From the NCBI RefSeq assembly GCF_013385985.1, contig NZ_JACAOY010000001.1, positions 105,202-169,201 on the forward strand: a stretch of DNA of 64,000 bases, written 5' to 3'. How positions within the stretch are numbered: the stretch's first letter is position 1; the number at the start of each line of letters is the position of its first letter. Below, one piece after another: positions 34,332 through 42,930 of the stretch. The notes beneath the pieces were generated by a model. That model saw only the letters and a program-made list of their open reading frames with translations. It ran no database searches and was not told the origin of the DNA. This stretch comes from Pseudomonas sp. B6002 (GTDB lineage: Bacteria > Pseudomonadota > Gammaproteobacteria > Pseudomonadales > Pseudomonadaceae). The position numbers were made by a program, and so were the translations under genes.

Positions 34332-35180
34332 TCAGAACACGACGGTCTTGTTGCCGTGTACCAACACGCGATCTTCCAAGTGGTAACGCAGGCCACGGGC
34401 CAAGACCATCTTCTCGACGTCACGGCCGAAACGCACCATGTCTTCGATGCTGTCACTGTGGCTGACACGCACCACGTCCTGCTCGATGATCGGGCCGGCG
34501 TCCAGCTCTTCGGTGACGTAATGGCACGTCGCGCCAATCAGCTTCACGCCACGCAGGGAGGCCTGGTGATAAGGCTTGGCACCAATGAACGACGGCAGGA
34601 AGCTGTGGTGAATGTTGATCACCTTGCCCGCGTACTCACGGCACAGTTCCGGTGGCAGGATCTGCATGTAGCGCGCCAGCACCACCACATCCGCTTCATG
34701 CTGCTTGACCAGGCGGGAAACCTCGGCGAACGCCGGTTCCTTGTCCTGCGGGTTGACCGGGACGTGGTAGTACGGGATGCCGTGCCATTCGACCATGCTG
34801 CGCAGGTCGTCATGGTTGGAGATCACACAGGCGATTTCACAGTCCAGCTCGTCGCTGTGCCAGCGGTGCAGCAGGTCGGCCAGGCAGTGGGACTCGCGAC
34901 TGGCCATCAATACCACGCGCTTCTTCTGCTCGGTGTCGGTGATCTGCCAGGTCATCGAAAACTCTTCGGCGATCGGCGCAAACGCCTCGCGAAAAGCCTC
35001 AAGACCAAACGGCAGTGTGTCGGCACGAATCTCGTGACGCATGAAGAACCAACCGCTGAGATTGTCCGAGTGATGGCTCGCCTCGGTGATCCAACCGTTG
35101 TGGGAAGCCAGAAAGTTACTGACCTTGGCAACGATGCCAACCCGGTCCGGGCAAGCAATCACCAGCCGAAAAGTGCGCAT
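34332..35180 (-). CDS. purU: Formyltetrahydrofolate deformylase PurU
   Basis: Hydrolyses 10-formyl-THF to formate and THF, balancing one-carbon pools. An N-terminal ACT domain (RLVIACPDRVGIVAKVSNFL) is followed by a GART-like catalytic domain with the conserved NIHHSFLPSFIGAKPYHQA stretch. ATG at 35180 gives 282 residues; the open frame to 35282 is not family-like. Confidence 0.95.
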   Translation of the reverse strand: MRTFRLVIACPDRVGIVAKVSNFLASHNGWITEASHHSDNLSGWFFMRHEIRADTLPFGLEAFREAFAPIAEEFSMTWQITDTEQKKRVVLMASRESHCLADLLHRWHSDELDCEIACVISNHDDLRSMVEWHGIPYYHVPVNPQDKEPAFAEVSRLVKQHEADVVVLARYMQILPPELCREYAGKVINIHHSFLPSFIGAKPYHQASLRGVKLIGATCHYVTEELDAGPIIEQDVVRVSHSDSIEDMVRFGRDVEKMVLARGLRYHLEDRVLVHGNKTVVF

Positions 35181-35530
35181 TAGGGGGAAACTCCAGAACT
35201 TCACAAAGGCCGCCATTCTAGCGATTGCGCAGAAAATCTGCAGTATTCCTTGTGGCTTATTCTGATCCTTCGCGCCGGCCACGCCCCTTAATAGCGTAAG
35301 GTTTTACGATCGCTACATGACCGTAAAACGGCAAACCCCACGAAATATCAAAAAACAACGGTGATTATCTTTAGCGCTACGACCTACTAATTAACTCGAT
35401 TGCATAGCTTCACCACAAACATTCAAAGTAATTCACATAAATGCCTTGTTAAATGTTTACTTGATGAAATTGCCTGACTATTATTGGCCCATTCCCCCTG
35501 TCAACCCGCGCTCTACATAAGGTAGTCCAC
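35181..35530. other. AT-rich region between purU and mvaT
   Basis: A 350-bp divergent region. The middle (about 35330-35490) is clearly richer in A and T than the surrounding genes (for example TACTAATTAACTCGATTGC). MvaT prefers such DNA and is autoregulated in other pseudomonads, so it may bind here. Confidence 0.5.
35456..35484 (+). promoter_or_regulatory. Candidate sigma-70 promoter of mvaT
   Basis: TTTACT (35456-35461) and TATTAT (35479-35484) are exactly 17 bp apart, predicting a 5' leader of about 40 nt before the mvaT ATG at 35531. Confidence 0.55.
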
Positions 35531-35905
35531 ATGTCTCTGATCAACGAATACCGTGCCACCGAAGAAGCTATCAAAGAGCTGCAAGCCCGTTTGAAGAACC
35601 TGTCCCAAGACGACAAGCTGCAAACCGAGCTGGAATTCGAAGGCAAACTGCGCGCCCTGATGGGTGAATACTCCAAATCCCTGCGTGACATCATCGCGCT
35701 GCTGGATCCTGAGTCGAAAGTTAAAGCTCCACGCGGCGCTGTAAAAACTACCGGCACCAAGCGCGCTCGCAAGGTCAAGCAATACAAGAACCCGCACAAC
35801 GGCGAAGTGATTGAAACCAAAGGTGGCAATCACAAGACCCTGAAAGAGTGGAAAGCCAAGTGGGGCGGTGATGTGGTTGAAGGCTGGGCAACCCTGCTGG
35901 GCTAA
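35531..35905 (+). CDS. mvaT: H-NS-family transcriptional regulator MvaT
   Basis: Xenogeneic silencer and nucleoid protein of Pseudomonas, 124 residues. The N-terminal part forms a coiled-coil oligomerisation domain (SLINEYRATEEAIKELQARL). The C-terminal DNA-binding part contains the conserved KQYKNPHNGEVIETKGGNHK and ends WATLLG. An AAGGT ribosome site is present upstream. The neighbours purU and sbcB match the P. aeruginosa locus. Confidence 0.96.
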   Translation: MSLINEYRATEEAIKELQARLKNLSQDDKLQTELEFEGKLRALMGEYSKSLRDIIALLDPESKVKAPRGAVKTTGTKRARKVKQYKNPHNGEVIETKGGNHKTLKEWKAKWGGDVVEGWATLLG

Positions 35906-35940
35906 GCCTCATCGGGCTTGCGCCTGATACGCCACACATT

Positions 35941-35967
35941 AAAAACGCCAGCCTGCTGGCGTTTTTT
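35941..35967. terminator. Bidirectional terminator between mvaT and sbcB
   Basis: CGCCAG and CTGGCG form a stem with a 4-base loop (35946-35961), with A-run before and T-run after, so it can serve the convergent mvaT and sbcB. Confidence 0.88.
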
Positions 35968-35994
35968 ATTGCCTGGGTATTTGTTATTACCCGA

Positions 35995-37422
35995 TTACAG
36001 GTTCAGGCGAGCCGCTAAAGAATCGGCATAATCCTGCCATTGGTCGAGCACCTGGCGCTGATGCGACGTAGCACTAACAGCCAACTCCTGCGCGGCCTGT
36101 TTAAATGCCTCAAGGGTATTGGGCGCGCCCCATTCCTCGCTCGACAAACGCTGCTGACAAAATAGTTGCCAGCGTTGTTGTTCCTCGCTGTTCAAGGTTT
36201 CAGGAAAGTTACGCGCACGGTAGCGAAACAATAATTCCGGCAAGCGATGATCATCGAACGGCCACTGCTGGCGCGCTAACTCCAGCGGCTCAGCAGCCCG
36301 TACTTGTTCACATAAACGACGATCGCGATCACCGATAAAACCATCGTAGAGCTGCTGCTCCGGGTCCGAACTCGGTTCAAAATCTTCCTCGGCGTAAATG
36401 GTCGCCAACTTGTCCTGCCACACTTCCTGTGCGTCAGTAAGTCGCAGTGCATTCGCCAGACAAGCGTCCTTATCCAACTGAAGTCGCTGGAGGTCTGGCC
36501 CACGCAACACATTCAACGGGGCGACGACCGGACAACGGTTGATATGCAACAACTTGAGCGGCACCGGTAACTCACCGTCGGCCAATTCATCACGGCGAGT
36601 GTAAAGGCGCCTGCGCAGCGTATCCGCATCGAGTTCCAGCAAACCTTGCGGGTCCTGGCCCAGGTCGCACACGATCAGCGCATTGCGATTGCGCGGGTGC
36701 CAGGCCAGCGGCAGCACGACACCCAGGTAATGACGCTCGGCAGAAAAACGCCCCGATATGTGCACCATCGGTTGCAGCAGGCGCACCTGATCCATCACCC
36801 GTTGCTTGCTGCGCAACTGAAACAGCCACTCATACAGCTTGGGCTGTTTTTCACGAACCAGACGCGCCAAGGCGATGGTGGCGCGCACATCAGACAACGC
36901 ATCGTGGGCCTGGCCATGGTCGATGCCGTTGGCTTCGGTCAGCCGTTCCAGCTTGAGGGTGACGCGCCCATCTTGCTCGGGCCAGACAATCCCCTCAGGC
37001 CGCAACGCGTAGGCGGTACGAACCACGTCGATCAGATCCCAGCGGCTGTTGCCGCCCTGCCACTCACGGGCGTAGGGGTCGAAAAAGTTGCGATAGAGGC
37101 TGTACCGCGTCATTTCATCGTCGAACCGCAGGGTGTTATAGCCGGCACCACAGGTTCCCGGGGCGGCCAGTTCTGCATGTACGCGGGTCATGAAGTCGGC
37201 TTCAGCCAGCCCCTTCTCGGCAAGGATGCCGGGCGTGATACCGGTGATTGCGCACGCGGCCGGGTGAGGCAGGATGTCGTCGCTGGGCTGGCAGTAAAGA
37301 TTGACCGGCGGACCGACCTCGTTGAGTTCGAGGTCGGTACGAATCCCGGCCACCTGCAGCGGGCGATCGCTGCGCGGGTTGATACCGGTGGTTTCGTAGT
37401 CGTACCAGAAAATGGTGGTCAC
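35995..37422 (-). CDS. sbcB: Exodeoxyribonuclease I
   Basis: 3'-5' single-strand DNA exonuclease used in recombination and mismatch repair, 475 residues. The DEDDh residues are visible at YDYETTGINP (near residue 9), in GYNTLRFDDEMT, and in HDALSDVRAT. The SH3-like and C-terminal helical domains follow. It is convergent with mvaT and divergent from the RDD operon. Confidence 0.96.
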   Translation of the reverse strand: MTTIFWYDYETTGINPRSDRPLQVAGIRTDLELNEVGPPVNLYCQPSDDILPHPAACAITGITPGILAEKGLAEADFMTRVHAELAAPGTCGAGYNTLRFDDEMTRYSLYRNFFDPYAREWQGGNSRWDLIDVVRTAYALRPEGIVWPEQDGRVTLKLERLTEANGIDHGQAHDALSDVRATIALARLVREKQPKLYEWLFQLRSKQRVMDQVRLLQPMVHISGRFSAERHYLGVVLPLAWHPRNRNALIVCDLGQDPQGLLELDADTLRRRLYTRRDELADGELPVPLKLLHINRCPVVAPLNVLRGPDLQRLQLDKDACLANALRLTDAQEVWQDKLATIYAEEDFEPSSDPEQQLYDGFIGDRDRRLCEQVRAAEPLELARQQWPFDDHRLPELLFRYRARNFPETLNSEEQQRWQLFCQQRLSSEEWGAPNTLEAFKQAAQELAVSATSHQRQVLDQWQDYADSLAARLNL

Positions 37423-37588
37423 GGGCTGTTCCTGTGCTGAAGATCGACAGAGTCTAGGCGTTGAAAGGCGTCAGAGGCCAGCGATAGATAGCTGTACAAA
37501 TACCCAGTAAAAACTTGAATGGTTGCTTCCACCGTCGACACTGCTAGCATCCGTGTCACTCAGCCGCTACGCACTGCCAAGGATCGCA

Positions 37589-38281
37589 ATGCCATCAGTC
37601 CCGTTGGATACCCGCTACCAGATCGAGACCCCGGAGGGTATCGATCTGCCCTTGCGCCCGGCAGGCTTGCTGCCCCGCGCACTAGCCTTTGCCTTTGACC
37701 TGGGTGTACGCGGGCTGATCATGGGTATCCTGCTCGTGCCTTTGGCCTTGTTGGGCAATATTGGTATCGGCCTGGGCTCATTGCTGCTGTTTCTGGTCAG
37801 CTGGTGGTACATGGTGCTGTTCGAAGTACTGAACCAGGGCAGTTCTCCCGGCAAGCAAGTCATGGGCTTGAGGGTCGTGCAGGATGACGGCACGCCCGTT
37901 GGCTGGTCCGCGTCACTGATCCGCAACCTGCTGCGTTTTGTCGACATGCTGCCCTTCGGCTACTTCCTCGGTGCCATCAGTTGCCTGCAACACCCTCATT
38001 TCAAGCGCCTTGGCGACCTGGCCGCAGGCACGCTGGTGATCTACCGCGAACAGCCACTGGCTCGCCCACAGGTGCCTCAAGCCCAGCCGTTGCGCCTGCC
38101 ATTCCCACTGGAGTTGAGTGAACAGCGAGCGATCCTTGGTTTTGCCGAACGCCAGGGTGAACTGTCTGCCGAACGGGTGCATGAACTGGCCTCCATCCTC
38201 GCCACCCCCCTGCAGGTGTCTCCGGCCCGCGCCGTCGAACAACTCAATGGCGTGGCCCGCGGACTGTTGGGGCCAGCATGA
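37589..38281 (+). CDS. RDD family membrane protein
   Basis: A 230-residue protein with an RDD domain in its N-terminal two thirds: three hydrophobic segments and the motif family of RALAFAFDLGVRG and SPGKQVMGLRVV. The C-terminal part (about 150-230) is soluble. RDD proteins are often linked to ion transport but the role here is unknown. It is the first gene of a six-gene set and overlaps the next gene by 4 bp. ATG at 37589 is preferred to the upstream in-frame start at 37523. Confidence 0.82.
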   Translation: MPSVPLDTRYQIETPEGIDLPLRPAGLLPRALAFAFDLGVRGLIMGILLVPLALLGNIGIGLGSLLLFLVSWWYMVLFEVLNQGSSPGKQVMGLRVVQDDGTPVGWSASLIRNLLRFVDMLPFGYFLGAISCLQHPHFKRLGDLAAGTLVIYREQPLARPQVPQAQPLRLPFPLELSEQRAILGFAERQGELSAERVHELASILATPLQVSPARAVEQLNGVARGLLGPA

Positions 38282-39258
38282 AGCAGAGCCTCTTCGAAAG
38301 CCGTCACCAACGCCAATGGCAGTCCTTTGCCGAGCAGTTGAAACAGTTGGAGCAAGGCAAAGCCAGGGCGAGTGACATGGCGGACTTCCCCCACCACTAT
38401 CGAAGGTTGTGCCAGCACCTCGCCCTGGCCCAGGAACGCGGCTATAGCAGCTACCTGGTCGATCCCCTTCAGCAACTCGCCCTGCGTGGCCACCAGCAGT
38501 TGTATCGTCATCGCAGCCAACTGACGGCGAATGTCCTCGGCTTCATCCTGGCGGGCTTTCCACGCCTGGTACGCGAGCAATGGCGCTTCGTGCTGATCGC
38601 AAGCCTGCTGTTCTTTACCAGCCTAGTGGGCATCGCCTTGCTGGTCTATCTGTTCCCCGACCTGATCTACAGCATCGTCAGCCCCCAGCAGGTCGCCGAG
38701 ATGCAAGCCATGTACAACCCCGATGCCAGCCGTCTCGGCCGCGCCGCCGACCGTGCCTCCAGCGAAGACTGGATGATGTTCGGCTACTACGTGATGCACA
38801 ACATCGGCATCGCTTTCCAGACCTTCGCCGCCGGCCTGCTGTTTGGCCTGGGCAGCGTGTTCTTCCTGATATTCAACGGTTTGATCATCGGAGCAATCTC
38901 CGGGCACCTGACCGAAATCGGTTACGGCCAGACCTTCTGGTCGTTCGTCATTGGCCACGGTGCCTTCGAATTGACGGCCATCGCCCTGGCTGGTGCGGCA
39001 GGCTTGCAACTGGGCTGGGCGTTGATTTCGCCAGGGCCACTCACCCGGGGCGAATCCCTGCGCCTGGCCGCACGCAAAAGCGTGCAGATGCTCTGCGGCG
39101 TCATGATCTTCCTGTTGATCGCAGCGTTTATCGAAGCGTACTGGTCTTCCACGACGACGATCGCGCCCTGGGTCAAATACCTCGTGGGCGCCACACTCTG
39201 GCTGCTGGTAGCCGCTTATTTGACCTTTGCCGGGCGGACCTCTCATGCGCCTGAGTGA
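38278..39258 (+). CDS. Stage II sporulation protein M (SpoIIM/DUF95) family membrane protein
   Basis: A 326-residue protein with a soluble N-terminal part (to about 80), then about five to six hydrophobic helices including LIASLLFFTSLVGIALLVYL and AAGLLFGLGSVFFLIFNG. The family name derives from a sporulation protein, but the gene also occurs in non-sporulating bacteria beside MoxR/DUF58 genes. It overlaps both neighbours (4 bp before, 14 bp after). Confidence 0.85.
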   Translation: MKQSLFESRHQRQWQSFAEQLKQLEQGKARASDMADFPHHYRRLCQHLALAQERGYSSYLVDPLQQLALRGHQQLYRHRSQLTANVLGFILAGFPRLVREQWRFVLIASLLFFTSLVGIALLVYLFPDLIYSIVSPQQVAEMQAMYNPDASRLGRAADRASSEDWMMFGYYVMHNIGIAFQTFAAGLLFGLGSVFFLIFNGLIIGAISGHLTEIGYGQTFWSFVIGHGAFELTAIALAGAAGLQLGWALISPGPLTRGESLRLAARKSVQMLCGVMIFLLIAAFIEAYWSSTTTIAPWVKYLVGATLWLLVAAYLTFAGRTSHAPE

Positions 39259-40774
39259 TGCCAGCGTCGTGATCCGCCCACGTACTACCTGGGAAGCCAT
39301 GGACCTCGGCGTACTCATGGCTCGCCAGCATCGTGGGCTGTTGATGAGTAGTTGGGCGCTGGTGACCTTGCCAGTCTTTGCGCTACTCACCGTTTTGCTC
39401 TGGGACTTCCCCACGCTCGCCATGATCCTGTTCTGGTGGCTCAAGCCCGCCTTCGACCGGCTTCCCCTGTACATCTTGTCCACCGCACTGTTTGGTGACA
39501 CCCCAAGCCTCAAACACGCGGTGCGCCACTGGCCAAGGCTGCTCAAAGGCCAGTTGCTGGTCAGCCTGACCTGGCGCCGGTTCAGCCTCAGTCGCAGCTT
39601 CCTGCTGCCGGTCAGCCAACTCGAAGGGTTGGACGGCCAGGCACGCCAGCGACGCCTGGGCGTGTTGCTACAGCACAACGCCGGGGCTGCACGATGGCTT
39701 ACCCTCCTCGGAATGCATCTGGAAATCGGCCTGTGGTTCGGCTGCATGGCCCTGTTCTACTTCTTCATTCCCCAGCAGGTCGAAATGGACTGGGACTGGC
39801 AACGGCTGGCACTGGCGACCGCCTCCGAAGGCTTATGGCTGGAACACCTGGGCAACGCGTTCTACGCCCTGGTGCTGGTGTTCTGGGAGCCCATCTACGT
39901 TGCCTGCGGCTTCAGCCTTTATCTCAACCGCCGCACCCTGTTGGAAGCCTGGGACCTGGAACTGGTGTTTCGCCGCCTGCGCCAGCGCCTGGCCAACGTT
40001 GCGACGTTGATGTTGCTCGTGGTCGGGTTGATGCTCATCCAAACCAGCTCTCCGGCCTTGGCTGGGGAGCCCAATAGCAGCAAGCCGCTAAGCACCCAAG
40101 CCGCTAGCCAGTCGATCAAGGCACAGTTGGAAAAGCCTCCTTTCAAAAACCCGGAAACCGTCACCCGGTACCGCTTCGGCGAGGAAAAAACCGCCGTCAA
40201 AAACCGCACGCACAGCGAAGGCAAGTTACCCGCCTGGCTGCAGGCACTGCTGGACAGCTTCAACAGCACTACCTTCAAGCACGCGGCCCAAGGCCTGGAA
40301 GTCATCCTGTGGAGCGTGCTGATCGGTGGCCTGGCGCTGTTGGTCTGGCGCTATCGGGACTGGGTTCGCGCCTTCGTCAGCCGACGCCCCACTCTCCCGC
40401 ACAAAACGCCCAAGCTGGCTCCTGCTCAATTGTTTGGCCTTGATCTGGGCATCGAAACGTTGCCCGAGGACATCGCCAGCACCGCCGAAGCACTCTGGGC
40501 GACGCGTCCCAGGGAGGCCCTTGGGCTGCTGTATCGCGGTTTGCTCAGTCGACTGCTTCACGACTTCCACCTGCCGCTTAAAGAAGCCGACACCGAAGGC
40601 CAGGTCCTGGAGCACGTTCACCACCTGCAACAACCACAGTTGCTGGCCTTCAGTGATGAACTGACTCGCCACTGGCAGAACCTCGCCTATGGCCACCGCC
40701 TGCCACCCGCCGCAGCCCAGCAAAAGCTGTGCAGTGATTGGCGTATGCTGTTCAGCTCGGGGGCCGCACGATGA
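39245..40774 (+). CDS. DUF4129 domain membrane protein
   Basis: A 509-residue protein with an N-terminal hydrophobic part containing several helices, a soluble middle, one further helix at about 355-375 (LEVILWSVLIGGLALLVW), and a C-terminal domain resembling DUF4129 (ALWATRPREALGLLYRGLL, LPLKEADTEGQVLEHV). DUF4129 is often found with transglutaminase-like proteins in MoxR operons. ATG at 39245 overlaps the end of the SpoIIM gene. Function unknown. Confidence 0.78.
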   Translation: MRLSDASVVIRPRTTWEAMDLGVLMARQHRGLLMSSWALVTLPVFALLTVLLWDFPTLAMILFWWLKPAFDRLPLYILSTALFGDTPSLKHAVRHWPRLLKGQLLVSLTWRRFSLSRSFLLPVSQLEGLDGQARQRRLGVLLQHNAGAARWLTLLGMHLEIGLWFGCMALFYFFIPQQVEMDWDWQRLALATASEGLWLEHLGNAFYALVLVFWEPIYVACGFSLYLNRRTLLEAWDLELVFRRLRQRLANVATLMLLVVGLMLIQTSSPALAGEPNSSKPLSTQAASQSIKAQLEKPPFKNPETVTRYRFGEEKTAVKNRTHSEGKLPAWLQALLDSFNSTTFKHAAQGLEVILWSVLIGGLALLVWRYRDWVRAFVSRRPTLPHKTPKLAPAQLFGLDLGIETLPEDIASTAEALWATRPREALGLLYRGLLSRLLHDFHLPLKEADTEGQVLEHVHHLQQPQLLAFSDELTRHWQNLAYGHRLPPAAAQQKLCSDWRMLFSSGAAR

Positions 40775-41931
40775 ATCGGCTACTGCTGTGGACGGGACTG
40801 TTGCTGGCATGCCTGCTGGGGGCCGGTGCGTTTTACGCCTGGCACAAGGCAATCCCCTATGAAGAAGTCGTCGACCGGGGGCCATCGCCGGAAGCCCAGG
40901 CGAACCCTTACCTGGCGGCCGAACACTTTCTGCGCCAGCAGGGCCTGGCCGTGGCACATGCCAATAGCCTTGAAGGGCTCGCCGACCTGCCGCCCAAAGG
41001 TAATAGCCTGCTGTTACTGGGTGAACGCAGCACGATGACGCCAGGCCAGGTGAACCAACTGCTCGACTGGGCAAAGTCCGGCGGCCATCTGTTGGTGGTT
41101 GCCGAAGCCTTGTGGGATGAAGAGACCGGCACCAGCGGCGACCTGCTGCTCGATCGCTTGAATATCCATCAGGCATTGAGCGAGGCATTCGACGAACCGG
41201 CTTCACCGCGCAACAAAAAGAAAGCGCCAGACCTGACCAAGCTGTATGTCGACAATGAAACCGCTCCGGCCTATTTCAACTTCGACACCGACTTCAACCT
41301 CACCGACCCCAAGCACCTGGCGCAATTTTCTGCCAACAGCGCCAAGTCCAGCCACCTGATGCAACTGGACTTTGGGCAAGGCAGCGTGACCGTGGTGACC
41401 GACAGCGATGTATGGAAGAACGCTGCTATCGGCCACTATGACAATGCCTGGCTGCTCTGGTACTTGAATCAGGGCACGGATGTGACCTTGCTGTTCCATA
41501 CCGATGTGGACAGCCTGCTCACCCTGCTGATGCGTTACTTTCCCCAGGCGGTGGTGGCACTTGTCGCGCTGATAGCCCTGGCACTCTGGCATGCCGGTAT
41601 GCGCCAGGGCCCTATCCAGGCGCCGGCCCCCAGGGCTCGCCGCCAATTGCAGGAACACCTTCAGGCCAGTGCCGATTTTCTGCTCCGGCGCGTCGGCCAA
41701 GGTGCCTTGCTACGTGCATTGCAACAAGACATTCAACGCGCCGCCCGCCGTCGTCACCCAGGCTTTGAACATCTCGAAACAGCAGAACAGTGGCAGGTGC
41801 TCGAACGCCTGACGCACCAACCCTTGCACGTCATCAGCCAGGCCCTCGGACCACTTGCGGCAAAACGGCTTAACAGCGCCGATTTCAGCCGTCAGGTGGC
41901 ATGCCTGCAAACCCTCAGGAATGCCCTATGA
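40771..41931 (+). CDS. DUF4350 domain protein
   Basis: A 386-residue protein with an N-terminal membrane helix (about 3-22, LLLWTGLLLACLLGAGAFYA), a DUF4350 domain resembling a class I glutamine-amidotransferase-like fold (GNSLLLLGERS, GGHLLVVAEALWD), a second helix at about 255-275 and a soluble C-terminal tail. It overlaps both neighbours by 4 bp. Function unknown, but it is always tied to the MoxR/DUF58 set. Confidence 0.78.
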   Translation: MNRLLLWTGLLLACLLGAGAFYAWHKAIPYEEVVDRGPSPEAQANPYLAAEHFLRQQGLAVAHANSLEGLADLPPKGNSLLLLGERSTMTPGQVNQLLDWAKSGGHLLVVAEALWDEETGTSGDLLLDRLNIHQALSEAFDEPASPRNKKKAPDLTKLYVDNETAPAYFNFDTDFNLTDPKHLAQFSANSAKSSHLMQLDFGQGSVTVVTDSDVWKNAAIGHYDNAWLLWYLNQGTDVTLLFHTDVDSLLTLLMRYFPQAVVALVALIALALWHAGMRQGPIQAPAPRARRQLQEHLQASADFLLRRVGQGALLRALQQDIQRAARRRHPGFEHLETAEQWQVLERLTHQPLHVISQALGPLAAKRLNSADFSRQVACLQTLRNAL

Positions 41932-42923
41932 GTGATTTTCCAACGGCGAGTGCCCTGCCCACCGAAAGCCTTCAACACGCCAGCAGACAGGCGCAGGATC
42001 TGCGCATTGAACTGCGCAAGGCGGTGATCGGCCAAGACCAGGTGATTGACGATGTGCTGACGGCATTGATTGCCGGTGGCCACGTGCTGCTCGAAGGCGT
42101 ACCTGGCCTCGGCAAGACGTTGCTGGTGCGGGCGCTGGCGCGGTGTTTTGGCGGTGATTTCGCGCGCATCCAGTTCACGCCCGACCTGATGCCCAGCGAT
42201 GTGACCGGCCATGCCGTGTACGACCTGCACAGCGAACAGTTCAAGTTGCGCAAAGGCCCGCTGTTCACCCATCTGTTGTTGGCCGACGAAATCAATCGCG
42301 CGCCCGCCAAGACCCAGGCCGCACTGCTCGAAGCGATGCAGGAGCGCCAGGTCACTCTTGAGGGTGAAGCACTGCCTCTCGGCCAGCCGTTCATGGTATT
42401 GGCAACCCAGAACCCCATCGAACAGGAAGGCACCTACCCCCTGCCCGAAGCCGAGTTGGACCGGTTCATGCTCAAGGTGCGCATGGATTACCCGGATGCC
42501 CAGCAGGAGCTGGATATGGTGCGCGAAGTCACCCGCTCGTCCCGAGCCGACATGCTCGACGTGCAGCCATTACGCACCGTGCTTCAGGCCCAGGACGTCG
42601 TGCAATTGCAGCAAATCGCCAGTGAATTGGCCTTGGATGAGCAGGTGCTCGACTATGCCGTACGACTGGCCCGCGCCACCCGCAGCTGGCCGGGCTTGAC
42701 TATCGGTGCAGGCCCACGAGCCTCCATTGCACTGGTGCGCGGTGCCCGGGCCCGGGCCTTGTTGCGCGGCGGCGAATTCGTCACCCCGGACGACATCAAG
42801 GGTTGTGCATTGGCAGTATTGCGCCATCGGGTACGCATTGCGCCAGAGCTGGACATCGACGGGTTGGAGGTCGACCAAGTGCTCCAGCAGTTGCTGGATC
42901 AGATCCCGGCGCCACGGCAGTGA
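41928..42923 (+). CDS. MoxR family AAA+ ATPase
   Basis: Soluble chaperone-like ATPase, 331 residues. Walker A GVPGLGKT, Walker B LLLADEINRAPAKTQAAL, sensor 1 LATQNPIEQEGTYPLPEAE and the C-terminal lid domain are intact. MoxR proteins are thought to help assemble or activate protein complexes together with partner von Willebrand-type proteins; the DUF58 protein next door is the likely partner. Confidence 0.93.
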   Translation: MSDFPTASALPTESLQHASRQAQDLRIELRKAVIGQDQVIDDVLTALIAGGHVLLEGVPGLGKTLLVRALARCFGGDFARIQFTPDLMPSDVTGHAVYDLHSEQFKLRKGPLFTHLLLADEINRAPAKTQAALLEAMQERQVTLEGEALPLGQPFMVLATQNPIEQEGTYPLPEAELDRFMLKVRMDYPDAQQELDMVREVTRSSRADMLDVQPLRTVLQAQDVVQLQQIASELALDEQVLDYAVRLARATRSWPGLTIGAGPRASIALVRGARARALLRGGEFVTPDDIKGCALAVLRHRVRIAPELDIDGLEVDQVLQQLLDQIPAPRQ

Positions 42924-42930
42924 TCCTTCC

